Shown here in pieces: positions 1 through 8,142 of a DNA stretch of 64,000 bases. The notes beneath the pieces are model-generated. The model had not been told where the DNA came from, did no database searches, and saw only the letters and a list, made by a program, of their open reading frames with translations. Source of the DNA: Sinorhizobium garamanticum (GTDB taxonomy: Bacteria; Pseudomonadota; Alphaproteobacteria; Rhizobiales; Rhizobiaceae); NCBI RefSeq assembly GCF_029892065.1, contig NZ_CP120374.1, positions 310,001 through 374,000 on the forward strand, read 5' to 3'. The position numbers were made by a program, and so were the translations under genes. Numbering within the stretch: the stretch's first letter is position 1; each line of letters starts with the position of its first letter.

Positions 1-1
1 T

Positions 2-1318
2 GAGTCCGGCAACATTTATCCGCAGCTTCGCGAACGGCTGATCGCCAGTATCTTCGATGCCGGCCTGCAAGCCTTCGCCGCGTTCGTCAGGGCCACCAAA
101 AGCATGGACATCTCGACGCATCGGGCGCTTGGTAGAAAGGCCTTCATCGACGCCGTGGTCCGCACCGACCGCAGTATCGACGAGGTTGCGTCGACCTTCG
201 ATTTCCTGCTCGCGGTGACACCGATCAATGCCGACGCGGCATGGAGCGATTTTGCCGCGAGCGAGTACCGGCGAGCCCCGCGCTTTCTCTATCGGCCGCT
301 GACGCTGGAGGTCGCGGCGGCAAAGAAAAAGCTCTTCTCGATCGCCTTCGACCACCTCGAAGATCCGGTGCTGTACCAGCTCTACCGCGAAAAGCAGCAG
401 GAACTAGACCTTCAGCTGTCGTTGCTTTCGGCCCGGGAAAGCGCAAAGTTCATTGAATTCGGCCGCGCCCTCTATGGTCCCGTCGAACCGGAACTCTTGC
501 GGGCTGCTCGGGATATTCTTGCCCGTACTGACGATGGAGACGCCAATCCAGGTCAAGGGCGCGTCGCGGAGCGCCACGCCGATTGCTATTTCGTCGAGCA
601 ACAGGCACGCGCGATGATCGCTGAGTATCGGCGGCGTTACGCCGGCTTCGACGCCACCGTCGAAGTGCGTGATGATCTTCCCTCGGGTCTCCTGGTTTCG
701 GGCAACCGCCTGCTGATCGCACGCAGCACCGCGATGGAAGCCGAACGCGTCGAGCCGATCTTGAGCCACGAGATCGGTGTCCATCTGCTGACCTATTTCA
801 ACGGTTCGGCGCAGGGTCTGCGTCTTTTCCGGTCCGGCCTCGCCGGATACGAAGGTATGCAAGAGGGATTGGCAGTCTTTGCGGAGTACCTGACGGGCGG
901 CATGAGCAGCGAGCGACTGCGCCTCATTGCCGCCCGCGTCGTTGCCTGCGCCGCGATGCTAGATGGCGCATCGCTGCCGGAAGCCTATCAACAGCTCGTC
1001 AAGGACCATGGGTTCTTGAAGGCTGATGCCTTCAACGTCGTCCTGCGCGTTTATCGCAGTGGGGGTCTCGCCAAGGATGCGATATACCTGCGCGGCCTTC
1101 TGCAACTCCTCTCCCATTTGGCCGCCGACGGCGCCTTGGAGCCGTTCTGGATGGGAAAGATCGCCGCTTCGCATTTTGGCGTCATGCAGGAATTGAGTGC
1201 CCGCGGACTGCTTGGTGTGCCGGCCGTGCACCCTATATTTCTTGACAATCCGGAAGCACCATCGCGCCTAGCCAAGGCACGCGCGGGAATGTCACCGCTC
1301 GACATGATCGAAAGTTAG
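2..1318 (+). CDS. QEGLA-motif protein (DUF1704 / TIGR02421-like), 5' truncated by window edge
   Basis: The frame is already open at base 2, so the true start lies upstream; 438 residues are visible. A HEIGVH motif (HExxxH-type, metallopeptidase-like) is followed about 30 residues later by GMQEGLAVFAEY, the QEGLA signature that names the 'flavohemoglobin expression-modulating QEGLA motif' family. An ATG at 104 lies inside the continuous coding frame and is probably not the start, because the sequence before it reads as ordinary protein. The ATP-grasp gene starts 10 bases after the stop, so the two are probably co-transcribed, a pairing common in proteobacteria. The biochemical role is not established; the motif suggests a metal-dependent hydrolase. 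Confidence 0.85.
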   Translation, partial: ESGNIYPQLRERLIASIFDAGLQAFAAFVRATKSMDISTHRALGRKAFIDAVVRTDRSIDEVASTFDFLLAVTPINADAAWSDFAASEYRRAPRFLYRPLTLEVAAAKKKLFSIAFDHLEDPVLYQLYREKQQELDLQLSLLSARESAKFIEFGRALYGPVEPELLRAARDILARTDDGDANPGQGRVAERHADCYFVEQQARAMIAEYRRRYAGFDATVEVRDDLPSGLLVSGNRLLIARSTAMEAERVEPILSHEIGVHLLTYFNGSAQGLRLFRSGLAGYEGMQEGLAVFAEYLTGGMSSERLRLIAARVVACAAMLDGASLPEAYQQLVKDHGFLKADAFNVVLRVYRSGGLAKDAIYLRGLLQLLSHLAADGALEPFWMGKIAASHFGVMQELSARGLLGVPAVHPIFLDNPEAPSRLAKARAGMSPLDMIES

Positions 1319-1327
1319 GAGCCGGAC

Positions 1328-2371
1328 ATGCGCATCGCCTTTTTCGTCAATTCCATCGAAGGCGAGGCTACCTATTACGCCACCACCTGGCTTGCGCTCG
1401 CGGCGCTCGCCCGTGGTCACGACGTTTGCTACGTCATGCCCGGGGATTTCGTGCTGCGTTCCGACGACAGCCTGATGGTCCGGGCTACGACCTTGCATGG
1501 CCCGAAACCGAAGAAGCCGGAGACGTTGCTCAATGCGCTCAAGGACGAGCGAGCAAAGGTCAGGACGATCGACATCACAGAAATCGACGTGCTTTTTCTG
1601 CGCAACGATCCTTCGGAAGACGCCGAAAAGCGTTCTTGGGCAGCCTATGCCGGCGTGAATTTTGGCCGTCTTGCGGTCGATCGCGGCGTGATCGTCGTCA
1701 ACGATCCGGCCGGCTTGGCGAGTGCCCAGAACAAGCTCTATTTGCAGGGTTTTCCGGAAGTTGTTCGCCCCACCTCGCTGATCTCCCGGAGCATCGAGGA
1801 AATCCGGGACTTCATCGATGCGCATCCTGACGGCGTGATCCTGAAGCCTTTGCAGGGATCAGGCGGCAAGAACGTTTTCAAGATCAGTTCCAAGGAAGCC
1901 AACCTCAATCAGATATTCGAAGTTGCCAGCGGCGAAGGGTACCTGATCGCCCAGACCTACCTGCCCGAAGCGACCGCCGGTGACGTCCGCCTTTTTCTCA
2001 TGAACGGACGGCCATTGGAGCGCGATGGTGTTCATGCCGCGCTCCGCCGGGTGCCGGCCAAGGGCGATGTGCGCTCCAACATGCACGCCCGCGGCACGCC
2101 GGAAGCGGCAACGGTCACGCCCGAAATCCTCTCCCTGGCGGAAAAGCTCCGACCGAAACTGGTGGAAGACGGCATGTTCCTGGTGGGCCTCGACATCGTC
2201 GGCGACAAGATACTGGAGATCAATGTCTACAGTCCCGGAGCCCTCCCGGAGATCGCCGCGCTTTACGGCGTGGATTTCAGCGAGGACATCATCATCGCGC
2301 TCGAAAACAAGCTGAGCATCCGACAGCTCTATTTGGGAACATTGTCGAACCGCACGTTGGCCACGCTCTAA
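1328..2371 (+). CDS. Glutathione synthetase-like ATP-grasp protein
   Basis: This 347-residue protein has the GshB/RimK-like ATP-grasp layout: an N-terminal Rossmann-like part (MRIAFFVNSIEGE), a central ATP-binding part (VILKPLQGSGGKNVFKI, the glycine-rich lid) and a C-terminal Mg-binding stretch (FLVGLDIVGDKILEINVYSPG, with the acidic and Asn ligands). It is close in length to E. coli GshB (about 315), but its partner is the QEGLA gene rather than gshA, and orthologues of this pairing are usually annotated only as glutathione synthase-like. It may ligate an amino acid to a carboxylate substrate. An AGGAG-type ribosome site 6 bases before the ATG fixes the start. Confidence 0.85.
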   Translation: MRIAFFVNSIEGEATYYATTWLALAALARGHDVCYVMPGDFVLRSDDSLMVRATTLHGPKPKKPETLLNALKDERAKVRTIDITEIDVLFLRNDPSEDAEKRSWAAYAGVNFGRLAVDRGVIVVNDPAGLASAQNKLYLQGFPEVVRPTSLISRSIEEIRDFIDAHPDGVILKPLQGSGGKNVFKISSKEANLNQIFEVASGEGYLIAQTYLPEATAGDVRLFLMNGRPLERDGVHAALRRVPAKGDVRSNMHARGTPEAATVTPEILSLAEKLRPKLVEDGMFLVGLDIVGDKILEINVYSPGALPEIAALYGVDFSEDIIIALENKLSIRQLYLGTLSNRTLATL

Positions 2372-2471
2372 CGACATCAAGCGCATGACGCACCGATGAA
2401 TTTGGCGGGAATACGCTGGAAGATTTCAAACGTGAGTTTACAAAAGTATTATTATATGATTTTTTCTCGAC

Positions 2472-2490
2472 AGCTGCATGGAGAGCAGCT
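2472..2490 (+). promoter_or_regulatory. Small stem-loop in the ytfQ leader
   Basis: AGCTGC (2472-2477) and GCAGCT (2485-2490) form a perfect 6-bp inverted repeat with a 7-base loop, ending 7 bases before the GGGAGG ribosome site of ytfQ. It could stabilise the abundant binding-protein mRNA or act as an operator half-site pair. An AT-rich stretch (about 2437-2466) upstream is the likely promoter zone, but I could not fit a clean -35/-10 pair. Confidence 0.35.
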
Positions 2491-2507
2491 TTCTTTGGGA
2501 GGAAATC

Positions 2508-3470
2508 ATGAAATTTGCGAAGGCACTCGCGAGTGCAACGATTCTTGCTGCCTGCACCTTCGGCAGCGCATCGGCCGCGGAACTCGTCGTCGGCTTTTCC
2601 CAGATCGGATCTGAGTCCGGCTGGCGCGCAGCTGAAACGACGCTGACGAAGCAGCAGGCCGAGCAGCGCGGAATCGACCTTAAATTCGCCGATGCGCAGC
2701 AGAAGCAGGAAAACCAGATCAAGGCGATCCGTTCCTTCATCGCGCAAGGCGTGAACGCGATCCTTGTCGCTCCAGTAGTCGCAACTGGCTGGGATGAAGT
2801 GCTGCAGGAAGCGAAGGATGCGGAAATTCCTGTCATCCTGCTCGACCGCACCGTCGACGCATCCGACGATCTCTATTTGACGGCTGTGACCTCCGACCTC
2901 GTCCACGAAGGCAATGTCGCCGGCAAGTGGCTTGCCGACACAGTTGCCGGCAAGCCCTGCAACGTCGTCGAGCTTCAGGGCACGACCGGTTCGTCGCCGG
3001 CGATCGACCGCAAAAAGGGCTTCGAACAGGCGCTCTCCGGTCACGACAATCTGAAGATCGTCCGCAGCCAGACCGGCGACTTCACCCGCACGAAGGGCAA
3101 GGAAGTGATGGAAAGCTTCCTGAAGGCGGAAGGCGGCGGCAAGAACATCTGCGCGCTCTACGCCCACAATGACGACATGGCCGTCGGCGCGATCCAGGCC
3201 ATCAAGGAAGCCGGCCTGAAGCCGGGCAAGGACATTCTCGTCGTCTCGATCGATGCCGTTCCGGACATCTTCCAGGCGATGGCCGCTGGCGAAGCCAACG
3301 CGACCGTCGAACTGACCCCGAACATGGCTGGTCCCGCCTTCGACGCCCTCGCCGCCTACCTCAAGGATGGAAAGGCGCCGGCAAAGTGGATCCAGACGGA
3401 ATCGAAGCTTTATACCCAGGCCGACGATCCGATGAAGGTCTACGAAGAGAAGAAGGGCCTCGGCTACTGA
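2508..3470 (+). CDS. ytfQ: Galactofuranose-type ABC transporter periplasmic binding protein YtfQ
   Basis: The 320-residue product begins with a signal peptide (MKFAKALASATILAACTFGSASA) and continues as a type I periplasmic binding protein beginning ELVVGFSQIGSESGWR, characteristic of YtfQ (E. coli 318 aa). It should capture galactofuranose or a related sugar in the periplasm and deliver it to the YtfT/YjfF channel. I chose the ATG at 2508 because GGGAGG precedes it by 4 bases and it starts exactly at the signal peptide; an in-frame ATG at 2478 would add ten residues ahead of the signal peptide. It is first in an operon with ytfR, ytfT and yjfF and is separated from ytfR by a strong stem-loop. 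Ligand identity is inferred from the family. Confidence 0.93.
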   Translation: MKFAKALASATILAACTFGSASAAELVVGFSQIGSESGWRAAETTLTKQQAEQRGIDLKFADAQQKQENQIKAIRSFIAQGVNAILVAPVVATGWDEVLQEAKDAEIPVILLDRTVDASDDLYLTAVTSDLVHEGNVAGKWLADTVAGKPCNVVELQGTTGSSPAIDRKKGFEQALSGHDNLKIVRSQTGDFTRTKGKEVMESFLKAEGGGKNICALYAHNDDMAVGAIQAIKEAGLKPGKDILVVSIDAVPDIFQAMAAGEANATVELTPNMAGPAFDALAAYLKDGKAPAKWIQTESKLYTQADDPMKVYEEKKGLGY

Positions 3471-3478
3471 TCTCGCTT

Positions 3479-3510
3479 GCGGCCCGCCCGGCAGAACCGG
3501 TGCGGGTCGC
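3479..3510 (+). terminator. Attenuator-like stem-loop between ytfQ and ytfR
   Basis: GCGGCCCGC (3479-3487) pairs with GCGGGTCGC (3502-3510) with one G-U pair, and an inner CCGG/CCGG extends the stem. It begins 8 bases after the ytfQ stop and has no following U-run. Such hairpins after binding-protein genes commonly protect the upstream mRNA and lower downstream expression; here that role is inferred. A second 14-bp palindrome (ATGCCGCGCGGCAT, 3554-3567) lies in the same gap. Confidence 0.5.
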
Positions 3511-3608
3511 TTCTGCCCTTCTGCAAAGAAGGCTCGACCGGAAACGAGAGTAGATGCCGCGCGGCATGTCGTTCCCGCTCCGGTCTCGACGTTCCAGAGA
3601 CGGTATCC

Positions 3609-5129
3609 ATGCAAGCCAGCAGCGACAACATTCTTTCGGCGGTCCGGATCGACAAGGGCTTTCCCGGAACCAAGGCCTTGGACAAGGTCGATTTCCATCT
3701 GCAGCGCGGCGAGGTTCACGCGCTTCTCGGAGAGAACGGCGCCGGCAAATCGACACTCATCAAATGCCTCACCGGCGCCTATCGCCGGGATGGCGGCAGC
3801 ATCCTGCTCGACGGGGTTGAAGTCGACCCGCGCGACACCTTCGAGGCCCAGCGGCTCGGGATCGGGACCGTCTATCAGGAGGTGAACCTGCTGCCGAACC
3901 TCAGCGTCGCCGAGAACCTGTTTCTCGGCCGGCAACCGCGGCGTTTCGGCGTGGTCGACATCCGCGCAATGAACCGCAAGGCACGCGAACTTCTGTCGGA
4001 ATACGAGCTCGAGCTCGACGTCACCCGTGCGCTCGCAAGCTATTCGGTCGCCATTCAGCAGGTCGTGGCGATTGCCCGCGCCGTCGACCTTTCGGGCAAG
4101 GTGTTGATCCTCGACGAGCCGACGGCGAGCCTCGATGCACATGAGGTCGCGATGCTCTTTCGCATCGTCCGGCGCCTCAAGGCACGCGGCCTCGGCATCA
4201 TCTTCATCACCCACTTTCTCGAGCAGGTCTACGAGATTTCGGACCGCATCACGGTGCTCAGGAACGGGCGACTTGTCGGAACCCGCAACACGGCCGACCT
4301 CGATCGTCGCGATCTGATCGCGATGATGATCGGCCGCGAACTTGCGGCAGAGATTCACGCAGTCCAGGCTGCCGCTGCGGAAGGCGGCGAGCCGCGCTAC
4401 CGGTTCAGGAATTACGGCCGGCGTGGACGCATCGATCCTTTCGATCTCGACGTCAGGGCGGGCGAGGTTGTCGGTATTGCCGGCCTGCTCGGTTCGGGCC
4501 GTACGGAAACGGCAGAGGTCCTCTTCGGTGCGCATCGCGCCGACAGCGGGACGGCGGAAATCGACGGCCGCCGCGTCGAACTGTCGTCGCCTCGTGCCGC
4601 CATCCGCCAGAAATTCGGCTTTTGCCCAGAGGACCGCAAGACCGCCGGCATCGTCGGTGATCTCTCTGTGCGCGAGAACATCGTTCTTGCGCTGCAGGCC
4701 AGCCGGGGCTGGACACGGCCGATCTCGCGCACGGAGCAGAACCGGCTGGCCGACCTCTATATCCGGGCACTGGATATCCGAACGGCCGACAGGGAAAAGC
4801 CGATCAAGCTGCTTTCCGGCGGCAACCAGCAGAAAGCCATCCTCGCCCGCTGGCTGGCCACGGAACCCGAATTCCTGATCCTCGACGAACCAACGCGCGG
4901 CATCGATGTCGGCGCACATGCCGAGATCGTCAGGCTGATCGAGTCGCTGCGTGAGAAAGGCATGTCACTGATCGTCATTTCATCGGAGATCGAAGAACTG
5001 GTCGCCTACAGCACACGAATCATCGTTCTTCGCGACCGCGCCCACGTCGCCGAACTCGGCGGAGAGCGCATTACGGCCCATCAGATCGTCGAGGCGATTG
5101 CCGCGACCAATGAGCGGAGGGCATCGTGA
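3609..5129 (+). CDS. ytfR: Galactofuranose-type ABC transporter ATPase YtfR (two nucleotide-binding domains)
   Basis: The 506-residue protein has two ABC domains, as in YtfR (500 aa) and RbsA. The first has Walker A GENGAGKSTLIK and Walker B VLILDEPTASLD; its signature region is degenerate (SYSVAIQQVVAIARA rather than LSGGQ). The second has a degenerate Walker A region (GLLGSGRTETAEV) but an intact LLSGGNQQKAILARWL signature and LILDEPTRGIDVGA. This asymmetry is normal in the family. The start at 3609 (MQASSDNILSAVRI) is chosen by family length; the frame is open further upstream. The gene overlaps ytfT by 4 bases. Confidence 0.93.
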   Translation: MQASSDNILSAVRIDKGFPGTKALDKVDFHLQRGEVHALLGENGAGKSTLIKCLTGAYRRDGGSILLDGVEVDPRDTFEAQRLGIGTVYQEVNLLPNLSVAENLFLGRQPRRFGVVDIRAMNRKARELLSEYELELDVTRALASYSVAIQQVVAIARAVDLSGKVLILDEPTASLDAHEVAMLFRIVRRLKARGLGIIFITHFLEQVYEISDRITVLRNGRLVGTRNTADLDRRDLIAMMIGRELAAEIHAVQAAAAEGGEPRYRFRNYGRRGRIDPFDLDVRAGEVVGIAGLLGSGRTETAEVLFGAHRADSGTAEIDGRRVELSSPRAAIRQKFGFCPEDRKTAGIVGDLSVRENIVLALQASRGWTRPISRTEQNRLADLYIRALDIRTADREKPIKLLSGGNQQKAILARWLATEPEFLILDEPTRGIDVGAHAEIVRLIESLREKGMSLIVISSEIEELVAYSTRIIVLRDRAHVAELGGERITAHQIVEAIAATNERRAS

Positions 5130-6151
5130 CATCGATCGTCCGGATCTATCTCGCCCGTTTGCTGCCACAACTGATCGCGCTGGCGGCTATTCTCATCGCG
5201 ATTTCAATGACCTTTCCCGGTTTCCTCAACCTGGAAATTCAGAATGGCCGCCTCTACGGCAGCCTGATCGACATCCTTAACCGGGGCGCTCCAGTCGTGC
5301 TGCTGGCGATCGGCATGACCGTCGTCATTGCAACCAAGGGCATCGATCTTTCCGTTGGCGCGGTCATGGCGATTTGCGGTGCCATTGCAGCGTCATCCAT
5401 CACGTCCGGCCATTCGCTGTTCGAGACGATCCTGATCACGATTGCGGTCGGCATCCTTTGCGGCATATGGAACGGCATTCTCGTCGCTGTCCTCGACATT
5501 CAGCCTATCATCGCGACGCTCGTGCTGATGGTTGCCGGGCGAGGCATCGCCCAGCTCGTGACCGAGGGTGCGATTCTCACCTTCAATGATGCCGGCCTCA
5601 TCTTCATCGGCAGCGGTTCCTTCGCCGGTTTACCGATGCCGGTCGTCGTCTGGCTCGTCTTCGGAGTTCTCGTCGCACTGCTCGTTAGGCAGAGCGCCCT
5701 CGGCATGCTGATCGAGGCGATCGGCATCAACCGCCAGGCAAGCACGCTGTCGGGGGTTCTCACCCCGGTGCTTCTGATTGCCGCCTATATGCTTTCCGGC
5801 CTCTGTGCCGCGATTGCCGGCATCATCGCTGCTGCCGACATCCGGGGGGCCGACGCAAACAATGCGGGGCTGTGGCTGGAGCTCGACGCCATTCTGGCGG
5901 TCGTGGTCGGCGGCACTTCCCTTCTTGGCGGCCGCTTCAGCATCGCCGCGTCGGTGCTCGGAGCGATCATCATCCAGGCGATCAATACCGGCATCCTGCT
6001 TTCCGGTTTCCCGCCGGAGTTCAACCTCATCATCAAGGCGGCAATCATCGTCTTCATTCTGGTGCTTCAGTCGCCGCGCTTCCGCACCGCCTTTGCTTTC
6101 CTTGCTGTCCCACGGCGAGCAGCCAAAACGACCGAGCAGGAGGCGAAATGA
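5126..6151 (+). CDS. ytfT: Galactofuranose-type ABC transporter permease YtfT
   Basis: The 341-residue integral membrane protein has the RbsC/AraH permease fold, with about eight to ten hydrophobic segments. It carries the family hallmark IGMTVVIATKGIDLSVGAVMAI near residues 65-85 and VVVGGTSLLGGRFSIAASVLGAIIIQAI near the C-terminus. It begins with a GTG that overlaps the ytfR stop (GTGA), showing translational coupling. It should form the inner-membrane channel together with YjfF. Confidence 0.93.
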   Translation: MTSIVRIYLARLLPQLIALAAILIAISMTFPGFLNLEIQNGRLYGSLIDILNRGAPVVLLAIGMTVVIATKGIDLSVGAVMAICGAIAASSITSGHSLFETILITIAVGILCGIWNGILVAVLDIQPIIATLVLMVAGRGIAQLVTEGAILTFNDAGLIFIGSGSFAGLPMPVVVWLVFGVLVALLVRQSALGMLIEAIGINRQASTLSGVLTPVLLIAAYMLSGLCAAIAGIIAAADIRGADANNAGLWLELDAILAVVVGGTSLLGGRFSIAASVLGAIIIQAINTGILLSGFPPEFNLIIKAAIIVFILVLQSPRFRTAFAFLAVPRRAAKTTEQEAK

Positions 6152-7116
6152 ATAAGAAATATCTGCCACTTACGGCAACGATCTTAATCTTCGTCTTAAG
6201 CTATGCGCTCTGCGCTGCCCAATATCCGAACATTCTCTCCACCCGCGTTATTGGCAATCTCTTGACCGATAATGCCTTCCTCGGCGTCGCCGCCGTGGGC
6301 ATGACCTTCGTCATTCTTTCGGGAGGCATCGACCTCTCGGTGGGTTCGGTCATCGCTTTCACCGGGGTGTTCCTTGCGGTTGTCCTGGAACACACCAGCA
6401 TGCACCCGCTCGCGGCCTTTGCGCTGGTCCTCGCCATCACCACGCTTTTTGGCGTGCTGATGGGGATGATCATCCATTATCTCGAGATGCCGGCCTTTAT
6501 CGTGACGCTGGCCGGAATGTTCCTCGCCCGCGGCATGGCCTTCGTGCTGTCGATCGATTCCATTCCGATCAAGCATCCCTTCTACGGGACGTTGAAGGGC
6601 TTCTACTACAAGCTGCCAGGCGGAGGACGGATCACTCTCATCGGCGGCCTGATGCTGCTCGTCTTCGCCGTCGGCATCCTCATCGCTCACCGGACCCGGT
6701 TCGGCACGAACGTCTATGCGCTCGGCGGCGGCACGGCGACAGCGAAGCTCATGGGCGTTCCGGTCGCGAGCACAACGATCAAGATCTACGCCCTTTCGGG
6801 ACTGCTCGCGGGTCTCTCCGGCATTGTTTTCTCGCTTTACACGTCGGCCGGCTATTCGCTTGCCGCGGTCGGCGTCGAGCTTGATGCAATCACCGCCGTC
6901 GTCATCGGCGGCACGCTGTTGACCGGCGGATCGGGCTTTGTTGCCGGAACGCTGGTCGGCATCTTCATCCAGGGCCTCATCCAGACCTACATAACCTTCG
7001 ACGGATCGCTGTCGAGCTGGTGGACGAAGATCCTGATCGGCGCGCTTCTGTTTGCCTTCATCCTTCTGCAGAAGGGGATCATCCATCTATCGCGCGATGC
7101 CCGACAACACGCCTGA
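6148..7116 (+). CDS. yjfF: Galactofuranose-type ABC transporter permease YjfF
   Basis: This 322-residue RbsC-type permease has VGMTFVILSGGIDLSVGSVIAF and VVIGGTLLTGGSGFVAGTLVG, and is the second channel subunit of the Ytf system. The ATG at 6148 overlaps the ytfT stop as ATGA and is preceded by AGGAGG 4 bases upstream, which makes it a better start than in-frame codons inside ytfT. The regulator gene follows 20 bases later, so it probably belongs to the same transcript. Confidence 0.92.
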   Translation: MNKKYLPLTATILIFVLSYALCAAQYPNILSTRVIGNLLTDNAFLGVAAVGMTFVILSGGIDLSVGSVIAFTGVFLAVVLEHTSMHPLAAFALVLAITTLFGVLMGMIIHYLEMPAFIVTLAGMFLARGMAFVLSIDSIPIKHPFYGTLKGFYYKLPGGGRITLIGGLMLLVFAVGILIAHRTRFGTNVYALGGGTATAKLMGVPVASTTIKIYALSGLLAGLSGIVFSLYTSAGYSLAAVGVELDAITAVVIGGTLLTGGSGFVAGTLVGIFIQGLIQTYITFDGSLSSWWTKILIGALLFAFILLQKGIIHLSRDARQHA

Positions 7117-7136
7117 GTGAGCGGAGGACCGTGTGA

Positions 7137-7892
7137 ATGCCGCCGGAAACCTTCGCCAAACGACCGGGGAAGCGCACAAGCCACCAGCTCGTCGTCGATG
7201 AGCTGGGCCAGGCCGTGGTCGGCGGCGAATTTGCCATTGGCGACATACTGCCAGGCGACACGGAGCTTGCGGCGCGTTTCAATGTCTCGCGCACGGTCCT
7301 GCGCGAAGCGATGAAGACGCTCGCGGCCAAAGGGCTCGTTTTCCCGCGGGCGCGCATCGGAACGCGCGTCATGCCGCGGACGCATTGGAACCTGTTCGAC
7401 GCCGATGTCCTCTCCTGGCATTTCAATGTCGGCGTGGACCAGGATTTCCTGCATCACCTGAGCGAAGTGAGACTGGCCCTCGAACCCTATGCCGCAAGTC
7501 TCGCGGCGCGACGGGCGTCCGACGCCGACATCAGCCAGATGATGCGGCTTGCCGTTGCCATGGGCGATGCCGGGCACAGCGCCCAGACACTGGCGCACGC
7601 CGACCTCGAATTTCATCTCCATTTGCTCGAAGCCTCCCTCAATCCCTTCATGCGGACGGTGGGGAGCCTTATCGAAGCAGCATTGATCGGCGTTTTCAAA
7701 CTCACGAGTCCAAGCCCCGAAGAGGCGGAAATCGACCGCGTCGCGATGGCGCACATCCGCATCGTCGAAGAGATCCAGCGCCGCGACGAGCATGGCGCCC
7801 GAAGCGCTATGGAGAACGTAATCCGGGTTGGCCAGGAGCGACTTATGCTTGACCTAAGGGAAGGCAAGATCGCTCTTCAGAGCGGATCGTGA
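7137..7892 (+). CDS. GntR/FadR-family regulator with FCD domain
   Basis: The 251-residue protein has an N-terminal winged helix (about residues 15-80: ELAARFNVSRTVLREAMKTLAAKGLV then RIGTRV) and an all-helical FCD ligand domain carrying the Asp/His metal-binding pattern typical of sugar-acid regulators (HADLEFHLHLLEAS and a later AMAHIRIVEEI). It lies directly downstream of the ytfQRT-yjfF genes and is probably their local regulator, likely a repressor relieved by the transported sugar or a catabolite. The start ATG has a GGAGG 12 bases upstream. Confidence 0.88.
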   Translation: MPPETFAKRPGKRTSHQLVVDELGQAVVGGEFAIGDILPGDTELAARFNVSRTVLREAMKTLAAKGLVFPRARIGTRVMPRTHWNLFDADVLSWHFNVGVDQDFLHHLSEVRLALEPYAASLAARRASDADISQMMRLAVAMGDAGHSAQTLAHADLEFHLHLLEASLNPFMRTVGSLIEAALIGVFKLTSPSPEEAEIDRVAMAHIRIVEEIQRRDEHGARSAMENVIRVGQERLMLDLREGKIALQSGS

Positions 7893-7910
7893 AAACGCCG
7901 AACGCTACTG

Positions 7911-8010
7911 CATGTTTCCTTAAATCCTACTCGATTTAAGGATAAAACATGCCGCAATTCAAAGTACTACACTGTCCTTTGCCCGTCTTATTAGACGCGC
8001 GGCGCTATGC
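7911..8010. repeat. Rhizobial intergenic repeat (RIME-like), copy 1, inverted orientation
   Basis: The segment has two inverted-repeat parts. The first is a hairpin at 7911-7951 with arms CATGTTTCCTTAAATC and GATTTAAGGATAAAACATG. The second, about 7970-8004, contains CGTCTTATTAGACG and GCGCGGCGCT. The same two parts in opposite order and orientation occur at 17999-18091 and 34288-34386. Mosaic palindromic elements of this kind (RIME) are known from Rhizobium and Sinorhizobium intergenic regions; the assignment rests on resemblance. Confidence 0.7.
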
Positions 8011-8098
8011 GCAAAAGAACAAAGCGTTAGAGCGGTTTTCTCAGACGAGGCGGCGCCTCTGCCGCTTGCGCCCACCTCTTTGGATCGCGATGAGTCGC

Positions 8099-8134
8099 GG
8101 AATGCGGGCGGAAAACCGTTACACTCTTTTCCTG
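8099..8134. repeat. Second rhizobial intergenic repeat family, inverted copy
   Basis: Read on the minus strand this segment is very similar to 40332-40370: both contain CAGGAAAAG, TGTAACGGTTTTCCG and a closely following GAATTGCG/GCATTCC-like end. It lies in the 250-base convergent gap between the GntR gene and the ABC ATPase gene, which otherwise holds only the RIME-like element and no reading frame I would support. Confidence 0.6.
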
Positions 8135-8142
8135 ACTTTGCG

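Noticed and set aside
2437..2460. TTTACA and TATGAT as a sigma-70 promoter for ytfQ
   Set aside because: The spacing is only 12 bases, too short for a functional -35/-10 pair.
2292..4919. 875-codon open frame on the minus strand opposite ytfQ and ytfR
   Set aside because: The plus-strand genes are clear family members with full motifs; the antisense translation is rich in Arg, Asp and Ala without domains, as expected for the shadow of high-GC codons.
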